The notes: generated by a model from the letters alone, not told the origin. A DNA stretch of 10,877 bases from Clostridiaceae bacterium (GCA_016292705.1 JAEDHZ010000036.1:1-10877), one strand, 5' to 3'; positions 1 through 6,967 are shown, counted from the first letter of the stretch. Translations and numbers: made by a program.

Positions 1-1
1 C

Positions 2-52
2 CTTGCTGACGCATTGAAATGCGTTGAGGAGAAAGAAAAGAATAATTCATAA
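2..52 (+). CDS. 3' end of an unidentified protein gene (partial)
   Basis: Reading from base 2, one frame is open to a TAA at 50-52 and gives the tail LADALKCVEEKEKNNS. The composition, a helix-like stretch ending in a charged Lys/Glu/Asn run, is typical of a natural protein C-terminus. The other two frames look less protein-like. The gene would start upstream of the window. Sixteen residues are too few to assign a family, so no function is proposed. An ACGCAT/ATGCGT inverted repeat (9-14 and 19-24) falls inside it and is probably incidental. Chance openness of this length is quite possible. Confidence 0.35.
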   Translation, partial: LADALKCVEEKEKNNS

Positions 53-116
53 CACGAAAACAACCCCTCCGTTACGGTTGAACAAGTCCAGTAAAAACGG
101 ACAATAGAAAAAAACA

Positions 117-160
117 CCCTCTTATGGTAGAATGAAAAAAGACATTTAACCATAAGGGGG
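117..160 (+). promoter_or_regulatory. Hairpin sequestering the ribosome binding site of the OrfA-like gene
   Basis: Bases 117-128 (CCCTCTTATGGT) pair with 149-160 (ACCATAAGGGGG) over 12 positions, one of them a G-U pair. Inside this, AATG 131-134 pairs with CATT 143-146 around an A-rich loop (135-142). The 3' arm contains the whole Shine-Dalgarno AAGGGGG (154-160), 7 nt before the ATG at 168. A transcript reading in from outside would therefore fold with its ribosome binding site hidden. Such sequestering is an established way in which insertion sequences limit transposase made from read-through transcripts. Its role here is inferred. Confidence 0.5.
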
Positions 161-167
161 ATTTTTC

Positions 168-497
168 ATGGCAAGAGAATATCGACACTTGCAAATGTAT
201 GAAAAAGAGATTTTGGAATTAAGAGAACAAGGTTTAACGCAACGAGAAATAGCCGTTAGATTCGGTGTTTCCTATGAAAAGATGCACGATTTCTTCAAAC
301 GGTATAACCGTAAACAACGGCAGCATGCCGCAGGAATAGAAATCCGACCAAAAGGCAGACCGCCAAAAGATGGTGCAAAGCTGCCGCCATCCGTTCAGCA
401 ATTAAGCAAAGTTTCACAATTACAATACGAACTTGCAACACAAACAACTCAATTTTCTTGCAACCAAAGAGGGAGCGACATTTGCATGAAAAGTTAA
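168..497 (+). pseudogene. IS3-type transposase OrfA-like helix-turn-helix protein, C-terminus probably frameshifted
   Basis: The 109-residue product has a helix-turn-helix at about residues 15-45 (LREQGLTQREIAVRFGVSYE), then a basic stretch with RYNRKQRQ and KGRPPKDG. This N-terminal pattern is familiar from clostridial IS3-family OrfA proteins, which bind the element's ends. Those proteins normally continue into a leucine-rich coiled coil used for assembly. Here, after QLQYELAT (about residue 90), the frame turns into an unrelated, Cys-containing tail ending CMKS. Another frame over the same bases (437-553) reads RERHLHEKLKEMF and stays open to a TAA at 551-553, so an indel is likely. No OrfB follows. 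The start is supported by AAGGGGG at 154-160, although this lies in a hairpin. A domesticated small DNA-binding protein is the alternative. Confidence 0.5.
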
Positions 498-752
498 AAG
501 AAATGTTCATTCCGGGGTTTCTCTCGTTTCAATTATACACTTTAACACTTTAACGCGATTATGTACCCCATTTCTGACTTTTTCAATATGTAAGTGAAAA
601 GATTTTCTGCATTTTTAACCGAATCATCAGGAATTAACTGATTTTTCGATGAAATCAGCAATTATCAGTAAGGTTAAGGAAGAACTATTTGAATACCGAT
701 TGAAACTTTTCTTTTTGACCCACAGAATATTAAAACATTTTTGCCTTAACAA
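498..752. other. AT-rich gene-free stretch between the IS remnant and the pyr promoter
   Basis: I see no credible gene here on either strand. Small structures are a two-copy tandem repeat of ACTTTAAC (539-554) and a weak hairpin, CTGATTT 638-644 with AAATCAG 652-658. Neither is followed by a T-run, so no terminator is claimed. The composition resembles eroded mobile-element DNA. The flanking remnant and the start of a housekeeping operon suggest an insertion scar, but no target duplication can be identified. Confidence 0.4.
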
Positions 753-780
753 TTGACATATCCTGTTTTTGTGGTATAAT
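753..780 (+). promoter_or_regulatory. Sigma-A type promoter of the pyr operon
   Basis: TTGACA (753-758) and TATAAT (775-780) both match the consensus exactly. They are separated by 16 nt, and a TGG precedes the -10 hexamer, giving an extended -10 element. Transcription would start near 786-788, leaving a leader of about 115 nt before pyrC. No comparable promoter was noticed at the later gene junctions, so this is probably the main promoter for all seven pyr genes. Its near-consensus strength suggests that control is exerted after initiation or by a repressor, but no operator was recognised. Confidence 0.85.
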
Positions 781-786
781 GTGTAT

Positions 787-902
787 TTGACAGAAGCCCG
801 TGCCGGATGGCCGGTGCTTTGGCGGATGTTCTTGTTGCTTTTTCGTAAGTCCGGTCGGACTGTCCGTTCCTGTAAAGATTTTCTTGCAAGAGGTGAGCTG
901 AT
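787..902 (+). promoter_or_regulatory. Structured leader of the pyr operon, mechanism unknown
   Basis: The leader can form a hairpin GTGCCGG/CCGGTGC (800-806 with 811-817, loop ATGG) and a second AGTCC/GGACT (848-852 with 857-861). A competing pairing is possible between GGCGGAT (821-827) and GTCCGTT (862-868), with several G-U pairs, and between GGCCGG (809-814) and CCGGTC (851-856). A U-rich tract, TTCTTGTTGCTTTTT, lies at 829-843. No hairpin is followed directly by a T-run, so it is not a standard terminator-attenuator, and I did not find the conserved PyrR-binding loop known from Bacillus pyr leaders. The pyrC Shine-Dalgarno (AGAGGTGAG, 889-897) partly overlaps the palindrome TCTTGCAAGA (882-891). 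Regulation by the leader is inferred only from its length and pairing potential. Confidence 0.35.
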
Positions 903-906
903 ATGA
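826..906 (+). CDS. Possible 26-residue leader peptide upstream of pyrC
   Basis: An ATG at 826 opens a 26-codon frame beginning MFLLLFRKSGRTVRSC. It ends at TGA 904-906, which overlaps the pyrC start in an ATGA arrangement. The first codons are U-rich (TTC TTG TTG CTT TTT). The stop position would couple its translation to pyrC. Against it, GGCGG directly abuts the ATG, so there is no well-spaced ribosome binding site. An in-frame GTG at 814 has only a weak GGA upstream. A frame of this size can easily arise by chance, so this is a candidate only. Confidence 0.2.
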   Translation: MFLLLFRKSGRTVRSCKDFLARGELI

Positions 907-2135
907 TGGCAAAAGAGTACGAATATAAGTTGTATTTTGCGGACTATATTGCGAACAATGTTTTTATCAGCAAAGGGGCTCCTTTTTCATTTGATGCGGC
1001 GGATTTTTCTTCGCCTGATATATGTATTTTTCCCGGTTTTTGCGATGTGCATGTGCATTTTCGTGAACCGGGTTTTTTTTATAAGGAAACGATACATACC
1101 GGCTCAATGGCTGCGGCGCACGGCGGATATACCGATGTCTGCACAATGCCCAATTTAAACCCGGTTCCGGACAGTGTTGAACATTTGTTTGAACAGAAGA
1201 AAATAATAGATAACGATGCTGTTATCGGTGTTCATCCGTACGGTGCAATCACAGTCGGACAGTCAGGCGAAAAACTGTCGGCATTTGAAGATATGGCGGA
1301 ATGGGTTGTTGCTTTTTCTGACGACGGACGGGGAGTCCAGAATGAGGAACTCATGCGGGAGGCTATGCTCAGAGCAAAAAAGCTCAACAAAATCATTGTT
1401 GCCCATTGCGAAGACAACAGCCTGATTAACGGCGGTTACATCCATAAAGGTAAATATGCTCAGAACCATAATCACAAGGGCATCTGCAGTGAAAGTGAAT
1501 GGAAACCGATTGAAAGAGACATTTCAATTGCAAAGGAAACCGGTTGCGCATATCATGTTTGTCATATATCATGTAAGGAGAGCGTTGAACTTATCCGGAA
1601 GGCAAAGGCTGAGGGTGTTGACATCACCTGTGAAACGGCTCCCCATTATCTTTTGTTGGATGAGAATAACCTTCAGGAGGACGGACGCTTCAAGATGAAT
1701 CCGCCGCTCAGAAGCGAGGCAGACAGAATTGCATTGATTGAGGGTATCAAAGACGGAACAATAGACATGATTGCAACTGATCATGCGCCCCACAGTGCCG
1801 AAGAAAAATCCGCCGGCCTTGAAAAAAGTGCGTTTGGAATTGTGGGGATTGAAACGGCGTTTCCGCTGCTATACACATATCTTGTCAGGAAGAACATAAT
1901 CAATCTTGAAAAGCTGATTGAGCTGATGAGCATAAATCCCAGGAAAAGATTCAATATTTCGCCAAACGGTTTTACGATATGGGATATGAGCAGGGAATAT
2001 GAGATAAAAACCGATTCTTTCCTTTCAAAAGGAAGGGCAACACCCTTTGAAAACACAAGAGTTTTCGGAGAATGCCTTTTTACTGTTGTTGATAAAAAAA
2101 TAGTATATAATAATGCGGAGGCACACCATGAGTAA
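903..2135 (+). CDS. pyrC: Dihydroorotase, class I (amidohydrolase family)
   Basis: The enzyme cyclises N-carbamoyl-aspartate to dihydroorotate in the cytoplasm, the third step of UMP synthesis. The 410-residue product shows the metal-binding HVHFR at 50-54 (His50, His52), a GYTDVCTMPN segment at 75-84, DDGRGVQ at 140-146 (Asp141 is the likely metal-bridging position), AHCED with His168, YHVCH with His221, FKMNPPLR at 263-270 and ATDHAPH with Asp293. These fit class I dihydroorotases. The N-terminus is odd: the usual LI.NG.V-type beta strand is not recognisable and only about 44 residues precede PGF. AGAGGTGAG (889-897) fits a start at 903; an adjacent ATG at 906 is equally possible. It is the first gene after the promoter, and its end overlaps carB by 8 nt, suggesting coupled translation. 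Confidence 0.93.
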   Translation: MMAKEYEYKLYFADYIANNVFISKGAPFSFDAADFSSPDICIFPGFCDVHVHFREPGFFYKETIHTGSMAAAHGGYTDVCTMPNLNPVPDSVEHLFEQKKIIDNDAVIGVHPYGAITVGQSGEKLSAFEDMAEWVVAFSDDGRGVQNEELMREAMLRAKKLNKIIVAHCEDNSLINGGYIHKGKYAQNHNHKGICSESEWKPIERDISIAKETGCAYHVCHISCKESVELIRKAKAEGVDITCETAPHYLLLDENNLQEDGRFKMNPPLRSEADRIALIEGIKDGTIDMIATDHAPHSAEEKSAGLEKSAFGIVGIETAFPLLYTYLVRKNIINLEKLIELMSINPRKRFNISPNGFTIWDMSREYEIKTDSFLSKGRATPFENTRVFGECLFTVVDKKIVYNNAEAHHE

Positions 2136-5100
2136 AAGAACAGACATCAAAAAAGTATTGATCATTGGTTCCGGTCCGATTGTTATCGGTCAGGCTGCTG
2201 AGTTTGACTATGCGGGTACGCAGGCGTGTTTGGCGCTGAAAGAGGAGGGTTATCAGGTAATTCTTTGCAATTCAAACCCTGCCACCATTATGACGGACAC
2301 AAGTATTGCCGATAAGGTTTATATGGAACCACTGACTCTTGAATACATAGCAAAAATACTTCGCTATGAAAGACCGGACGCAATCATACCCGGAATAGGA
2401 GGTCAGACAGGTCTTAACCTTGCAATGCAGCTTGAGAAAAAGGGCATTCTCAGAGAGTGCGGAGTTGAGCTTTTGGGAACGGGCAGTGACAGTATTGAGC
2501 GCGCCGAAGACCGTGAGCTTTTTAAAAAAATGTGCGAGGAAATCGGAGAACCGGTAATTCCGTCAAAGATTACATATAACTTGGATGAGGCAAAGGCGGC
2601 CGCCAATGAAATCGGTTATCCCGTTGTTCTCCGTCCGGCATTCACACTGGGCGGAACGGGCGGAGGCTTTGCAAACAATGATGAAGAGCTTCTTGAAATC
2701 GGCATAAATGCTTTCAAGCTTTCTCCTGTTTCTCAGGTTCTGATTGAAAAAAGCGTCAAGGGATATAAGGAAATTGAATTTGAGGTTATGCGTGACGGCG
2801 ACGATAATGCTATCACGATTTGCGGAATGGAGAACATCGATCCCGTAGGTGTTCACACAGGTGACTCCGCCGTTGTTGCGCCGATTCTTTCCCTCAGTGA
2901 CGAAGACATGAAGATGCTCAACGACAGTGCGATAAAGATTATCCGTGAGCTCAGAATCTGCGGCGGATGCAATGTTCAGTTTGCTCTTAATCCGAACTCA
3001 AGTGAGTATTACCTCATTGAAGTTAACCCGCGTGTGTCGCGTTCTTCGGCACTTGCTTCAAAGGCAAGCGGATATCCCATTGCAAGAGTTACGGCAAAAA
3101 TTGCGCTCGGTATGTCACTTAGTGAAATTGAAGTTGCAGGCGGAAACGCAGGTATTGAGCCGAGCCTTGATTATATTGTTGCAAAATTCCCCCGCTTTCC
3201 TTTTGACAAATTCCAGGATGCACCAAACGATCTCGGCACTCAGATGAAAGCAACGGGCGAGGTTATGGGAATCGGCTCCAACCTGGAAGAGTGTATTTTG
3301 AAATCGGTACGCTCGCTTGAAACCGGAGTTTGTCATCTGCATCTTCCGAAATTTGATGATATGGAAACAAACTCGATTTATGAATATCTCAAATCTTTCA
3401 AGTCGGACAATCTTTATGCCATTGCTGAGCTTTTCCGCAGAGGGGAATCAATTGAAAAGGTTCATGAAATAACCATGATCACTGAATTGTTCCTTGAGTC
3501 CGTTCAGAAGATAGTTGAAATGGAAAGACTTCTTTCTGAAAGACCGGAAGATCTGAGAACGCTGAAAGCTGCAAAAGCACTCGGTTTTTCGGACAGATTC
3601 ATTGCAAAGCTCTGGGGAATACCGGAAAACCATGTTGCAAGACTGAGAAAGCAGAACGGTATTGTTCCGATTTTCCGCATGGTTGACACCTTGCACACCG
3701 GAAAATACATTGCCTATCTTTATTCTTCCTATGTAAACCTGCTTGATGACGGATTCAAAAATCAATCACGACTTACCGACAAAAAGAAGATTGTAACATT
3801 GGGCGCAGGACCTATCCGTATCGGTCAGGGCGTTGAGTTTGACTATTCGACCGTTCATGCCGTTCAGACAATTAAAAAAGAGGGTTACGAGGCTATTATC
3901 ATCAACAACAACCCGGAAACCGTATCTACCGACTATACAACAGCCGATAAGCTATACTTTGAACCGTTGACAACGGAAGATGTTATGGCAATTATTGACT
4001 ATGAGAATCCTGAGGGTGTAATTGCCTCGTTGGGCGGTCAGACCGCTATCAATTTGGCTCAGCCGCTCATGGATAACGGGGTAAAAATCATAGGAACGGA
4101 TTGCGCTGCCATTGAGCGTGCGGAGAACCGTGACAGCTTTGAAAAAATCCTCATTGAGCTTAATATTCCCCAGCCGCAGGGCAAGGCCGTAACAAATATC
4201 GAAGACGGAATAACCGCTGCAAACGAAATCGGATATCCCGTTCTTGTTCGTCCGTCTTTTGTTCTGGGCGGCAGGGCAATGCAGATTGTTGCCAACGAGG
4301 AACAGCTTCGTCACTATCTGAAAACCGCTGTTGAAATTGATGCAGACAAGCCGGTTCTTGTTGATAAATATATTCAGGGAAAAGAGGTTGAAGTTGACGC
4401 AATCTGCGACGGCAGAGATGTCTTTGTTCCCGGAATTATGGAACTTGTTGAGCGTACAGGTATCCATTCGGGAGACTCAATCAGTGTTTATCCGACATTC
4501 AGCATCTCAAACAAGGTTAAGGGCATAATTTTGCAGTATGCAAAAAAACTTGGTCTCGGAATCGGCATTATAGGTCTTTATAACATTCAGTTCATTGTTG
4601 ATGAAAACGACAATGTTTATATCATAGAGGTCAATCCCCGTTCTTCAAGAACCGTTCCTTTCCTTTCAAAATCAACGGGCTACAGCCTGGCGGATATCGC
4701 AACCGAGGTAATCCTCGGCAAATCACTCAAGGAGCTTGGTTTCTTTGATCTCTATCCTGAAGAGAAGAATCGTTATTATGTCAAGGTTCCGGTGTTCTCG
4801 TTCAACAAAATCAAAGGACTTGACGCATACCTTTCTCCGGAAATGAAGTCCACCGGTGAAGCAATAGGTTATGACAACAAGTTGAACCGTGCATTGTATA
4901 AAGCACTTCAGGCATCGGGTACCCGTTTGCAAAACTACGGCACAGTTTTTGTTACTGTTGCGAAAAAGGACAGGGATGAGGCGCTTCCGCTTGTCCGTCG
5001 CTTCTATAATTTGGGCTTCAACATTGAAGCTACCACCGGAACTGCCAATTTCCTGAAAGAGAACGGTATCAGAACTCACATTCTCAAAAAAATCAGTGAG

Positions 5101-5319
5101 AATCCCGATGAAATACCGAACGCTATCCGTCAGGGACACATTGCGTATGTAATTAACACAAGAGACATGGACTCCGCAACGCAGGCAACGGACGGCATGA
5201 AAATCAGACGCCTTGCAACGGAGAACAATGTAACAATATTTACATCACTGGATACGGTAAATGTTTTGTTGGATGTTCTTGAGGAAACAACGCTTACTAT
5301 CTCCACCATTGATTCATAA
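2128..5319 (+). CDS. carB: Carbamoyl-phosphate synthase large subunit
   Basis: CarB makes carbamoyl phosphate from bicarbonate, ammonia and two ATP. The ammonia normally comes from glutamine through CarA. The 1063-residue product matches the usual length of about 1070 and shows the internal duplication. The first half starts with GSGPIVIGQAAEFDYAG (14-30) and includes the ATP-grasp signature GGTGGGFA and EVNPRVSRSSALASK. The second half begins near residue 552 with GAGPIRIGQGVEFDYS and has EVNPRSSRTVPFLSK. A C-terminal MGS-like allosteric domain spans about 932-1063, with TTGTANFL; in relatives this is where UMP and other effectors bind. ATG 2128 is chosen over an in-frame ATG at 2113 because GGAGG (2117-2121) is correctly spaced from 2128 and MSKRTDIKKVLIIG is the expected N-terminus. 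It overlaps pyrC by 8 nt. No carA is present on either side. Confidence 0.97.
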   Translation: MSKRTDIKKVLIIGSGPIVIGQAAEFDYAGTQACLALKEEGYQVILCNSNPATIMTDTSIADKVYMEPLTLEYIAKILRYERPDAIIPGIGGQTGLNLAMQLEKKGILRECGVELLGTGSDSIERAEDRELFKKMCEEIGEPVIPSKITYNLDEAKAAANEIGYPVVLRPAFTLGGTGGGFANNDEELLEIGINAFKLSPVSQVLIEKSVKGYKEIEFEVMRDGDDNAITICGMENIDPVGVHTGDSAVVAPILSLSDEDMKMLNDSAIKIIRELRICGGCNVQFALNPNSSEYYLIEVNPRVSRSSALASKASGYPIARVTAKIALGMSLSEIEVAGGNAGIEPSLDYIVAKFPRFPFDKFQDAPNDLGTQMKATGEVMGIGSNLEECILKSVRSLETGVCHLHLPKFDDMETNSIYEYLKSFKSDNLYAIAELFRRGESIEKVHEITMITELFLESVQKIVEMERLLSERPEDLRTLKAAKALGFSDRFIAKLWGIPENHVARLRKQNGIVPIFRMVDTLHTGKYIAYLYSSYVNLLDDGFKNQSRLTDKKKIVTLGAGPIRIGQGVEFDYSTVHAVQTIKKEGYEAIIINNNPETVSTDYTTADKLYFEPLTTEDVMAIIDYENPEGVIASLGGQTAINLAQPLMDNGVKIIGTDCAAIERAENRDSFEKILIELNIPQPQGKAVTNIEDGITAANEIGYPVLVRPSFVLGGRAMQIVANEEQLRHYLKTAVEIDADKPVLVDKYIQGKEVEVDAICDGRDVFVPGIMELVERTGIHSGDSISVYPTFSISNKVKGIILQYAKKLGLGIGIIGLYNIQFIVDENDNVYIIEVNPRSSRTVPFLSKSTGYSLADIATEVILGKSLKELGFFDLYPEEKNRYYVKVPVFSFNKIKGLDAYLSPEMKSTGEAIGYDNKLNRALYKALQASGTRLQNYGTVFVTVAKKDRDEALPLVRRFYNLGFNIEATTGTANFLKENGIRTHILKKISENPDEIPNAIRQGHIAYVINTRDMDSATQATDGMKIRRLATENNVTIFTSLDTVNVLLDVLEETTLTISTIDS

Positions 5320-5330
5320 GGGTGAATGAC

Positions 5331-6065
5331 ATGAAAAAGGAAAAATTCGTCGTTGTTTCAAACGAATCTCTGTGCAGTAATGTTTACAAAATGGTTCTTT
5401 CCGGCGATGCGCAGGGCATCACATCCTGCGGACAGTTTGTCAACATCAGACTTGACGGAGAGTATCTGCGCCGACCGATTTCGGTCTGCGACTATGACAA
5501 AGATTCGCTGACGATTATCTATAAAGTTGTCGGCAGCGGCACAGAAATAATGAGCCGGGCAAAAGCCGGAGATGAATTTGATATACTTATCGGCCTCGGC
5601 AACGGCTATGACATTTCCGAAAGCGGTGCAACTCCTCTTCTTATCGGAGGGGGAGTAGGCGTTCCGCCGCTTTATAACCTTGCAAAAACCTTGATTAAAA
5701 ACGGCAAGAAAGTCACTGTGATTCTGGGCTTCAACACTGCAGATGAGGTCTTTTATGAAAACGAATTCAAAAAACTCGGTGCTGATGTAATAGTTACCAC
5801 GGTTGACGGAAGCTACGGAAAAAAAGGTTTTGTAACGCAAGCATTGCCTGACAGCTATTCATATTTTTACACCTGCGGTCCGGAACCGATGTTAAAGGCT
5901 GTGTATAAAGCAACAAGCACAAGCGGACAGTTCAGCTTTGAAAAAAGAATGGGCTGTGGCTTCGGCGCTTGTATGGGTTGCTCTTGCAAAACCGTAACAG
6001 GATATAAGAGAATATGCAAAGAGGGTCCGGTTTTGCGCAAGGAGGAAATATTATGGGAAAGCTGA
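5331..6065 (+). CDS. pyrK: Dihydroorotate dehydrogenase B, electron-transfer (FAD, [2Fe-2S]) subunit
   Basis: PyrK accepts electrons from FMN in PyrD and passes them through a [2Fe-2S] cluster and FAD to NAD+. The 244-residue product has the ferredoxin-reductase layout. The FAD-binding motif RRPIS is at 47-51, the nucleotide-binding motif GGGVGVPP at 106-113 and TCGPEPML at 181-188. A C-terminal cluster motif has Cys209, Cys214, Cys217 and Cys229 (C-x4-C-x2-C-x11-C), plus an extra Cys219. An in-frame GTG exists at 5322, but AAGGGTG (5318-5324) sits 6 nt before ATG 5331, so 5331 is chosen. The gene begins 11 nt after carB and overlaps pyrD by 13 nt, as expected for subunits made together. Its presence shows that the neighbouring PyrD is the NAD-linked class 1B type. 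Confidence 0.95.
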   Translation: MKKEKFVVVSNESLCSNVYKMVLSGDAQGITSCGQFVNIRLDGEYLRRPISVCDYDKDSLTIIYKVVGSGTEIMSRAKAGDEFDILIGLGNGYDISESGATPLLIGGGVGVPPLYNLAKTLIKNGKKVTVILGFNTADEVFYENEFKKLGADVIVTTVDGSYGKKGFVTQALPDSYSYFYTCGPEPMLKAVYKATSTSGQFSFEKRMGCGFGACMGCSCKTVTGYKRICKEGPVLRKEEILWES

Positions 6066-6967
6066 GTGTAAACCTTTGCGGAACGGAGCTTGAAAATCCA
6101 ATCATCCCGGCTTCGGGAACTTTCGGCTTCGGTTACGAGTTCGCAGATATTTATGATATTAACTGTCTCGGAACATTTTCCTTCAATGGAACAAGGGAAG
6201 CGCGCTTCGGAAACCCCACGCCGAGAATTGCGGAGTGCCCCATGGGAATGATAAACGCTGTCGGTCTTCAGAATCCCGGGGTTGAAAAAGTTATCAGTGA
6301 GGAGCTTCCGAAGCTCAGAAAATGCTTCAACAAAAAGGTTATGGCAAATATCAGCGGCTTTTCGGTGGAGGATTATGCTTATACCGGACAAAAGCTTGAT
6401 CAAGAGGATATTGTCGGCTGGCTTGAGGTGAATATCAGCTGCCCGAATGTCCACGGCGGGGGAATGACCTTCGGAACAGACCCGGACAGTGCGGCAGAGG
6501 TTGTGCGGGCTGTGAAAGCGGTCACAACAAAGCCGGTTATTATTAAGCTGACACCAAATGTTACCGACATTGTTTCAATTGCAAAGGCATGTGAGGCTGC
6601 CGGTGCAGACGGTCTGAGCCTGATAAACACGATGCTCGGTATGAGAATCGACCTGAAAACAAAGAAGCCTGTCATTGCAAACAAAATGGGCGGGTATTCC
6701 GGGCCTGCCGTTTTTCCGGTGGCATTAAGAATGGTGTATCAGGTTGCAAATGCGGTGAATATTCCCGTCATCGGACTCGGCGGTGTTTCAACAGCGGAAA
6801 ATGTTATTGAAATGATGCTTGCGGGAGCCACTGCTGTGCAAATCGGTTCGGCAAATTTGATTGATCCCTATATATGCCGTGACATTATCCGTGATTTGCC
6901 AAAGGTAATGGAAAAATACAACATTGAAAAATTGAGTGATATTATCGGAGGAGTTAACAATGGGTAA
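6053..6967 (+). CDS. pyrD: Dihydroorotate dehydrogenase B, catalytic (FMN) subunit, with an unusual active-site loop
   Basis: PyrD oxidises dihydroorotate to orotate in a heterotetramer with PyrK. The 304-residue TIM barrel shows PASGTFGFG (19-27), NAVGLQN (68-74), Asn99, and NISCPN at 127-132 with the catalytic base Cys130. It also has the FMN-contacting IIKLTPN and the phosphate-binding GLGGVSTAENV and AVQIGSANL. Length and spacing fit class 1B. One feature is odd: where the family has a KGTT-type loop whose lysine (position 45 in Bacillus subtilis numbering as I recall it) touches substrate and FMN, this protein reads FSFNGTREARFGN. Asn45 replaces Lys and one residue appears to be missing. 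The start at 6053 has a strong AAGGAGG at 6039-6045; upstream codons lie inside pyrK. It overlaps pyrF by 8 nt. Confidence 0.94.
   Translation: MGKLSVNLCGTELENPIIPASGTFGFGYEFADIYDINCLGTFSFNGTREARFGNPTPRIAECPMGMINAVGLQNPGVEKVISEELPKLRKCFNKKVMANISGFSVEDYAYTGQKLDQEDIVGWLEVNISCPNVHGGGMTFGTDPDSAAEVVRAVKAVTTKPVIIKLTPNVTDIVSIAKACEAAGADGLSLINTMLGMRIDLKTKKPVIANKMGGYSGPAVFPVALRMVYQVANAVNIPVIGLGGVSTAENVIEMMLAGATAVQIGSANLIDPYICRDIIRDLPKVMEKYNIEKLSDIIGGVNNG

Larger units (their letters stand above)
79..553 (+). mobile_element. Degenerate IS3-family insertion sequence remnant (left part only)
   Basis: Three things in order suggest the left part of an IS3-type element. The segment from 79 begins TGAACAAGTCC and continues to ACGGACAATAG by 107; it starts with the TG typical of IS3-family ends and carries a GTCC...GGAC pattern. 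A hairpin over a ribosome binding site follows (117-160). An OrfA-like helix-turn-helix gene comes next (168-497). No OrfB integrase (DDE) domain is present in any frame, and I could not find a matching right inverted repeat before the pyr promoter. The boundary at 553 is only where the second reading frame related to the OrfA tail stops; the true edge is unknown. The reading of the left end is an inference from general family knowledge. Confidence 0.4.

Noticed and set aside
9..24. ACGCAT/ATGCGT hairpin as a terminator
   Set aside because: It is only 6 bp, has no following T-run and probably lies inside the end of a coding sequence.
545..600. Possible minus-strand promoter-like hexamers near TATAAT-like bases around 531-540
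   Set aside because: No convincing -35 at proper spacing and no gene on the minus strand that it could serve; AT-rich DNA gives such matches by chance.
862..880. TGTCCGTT resembling the reverse complement of the possible IS left end, as a candidate right end
   Set aside because: Only about eight bases match, it lies inside the pyr leader downstream of the promoter, and the rest of the repeat does not align.
787..902. PyrR-dependent transcription attenuator of the Bacillus type
   Set aside because: No recognisable PyrR-binding loop and no hairpin followed directly by a T-run before pyrC.
2113..2127. Earlier in-frame ATG for carB
   Set aside because: It overlaps the GGAGG ribosome binding site (2117-2121), which is correctly placed for the ATG at 2128, and it adds MRRHT before the conserved N-terminus.
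3952..4467. 171-codon frame on the minus strand inside carB
   Set aside because: It is antisense to strongly conserved CarB sequence, is rich in Asn, Cys and Phe without family motifs, and has no supporting ribosome binding site.
5867..6454. 195-codon frame on the minus strand across pyrK and pyrD
   Set aside because: It is the complement of two confidently identified genes and has no recognisable domain.
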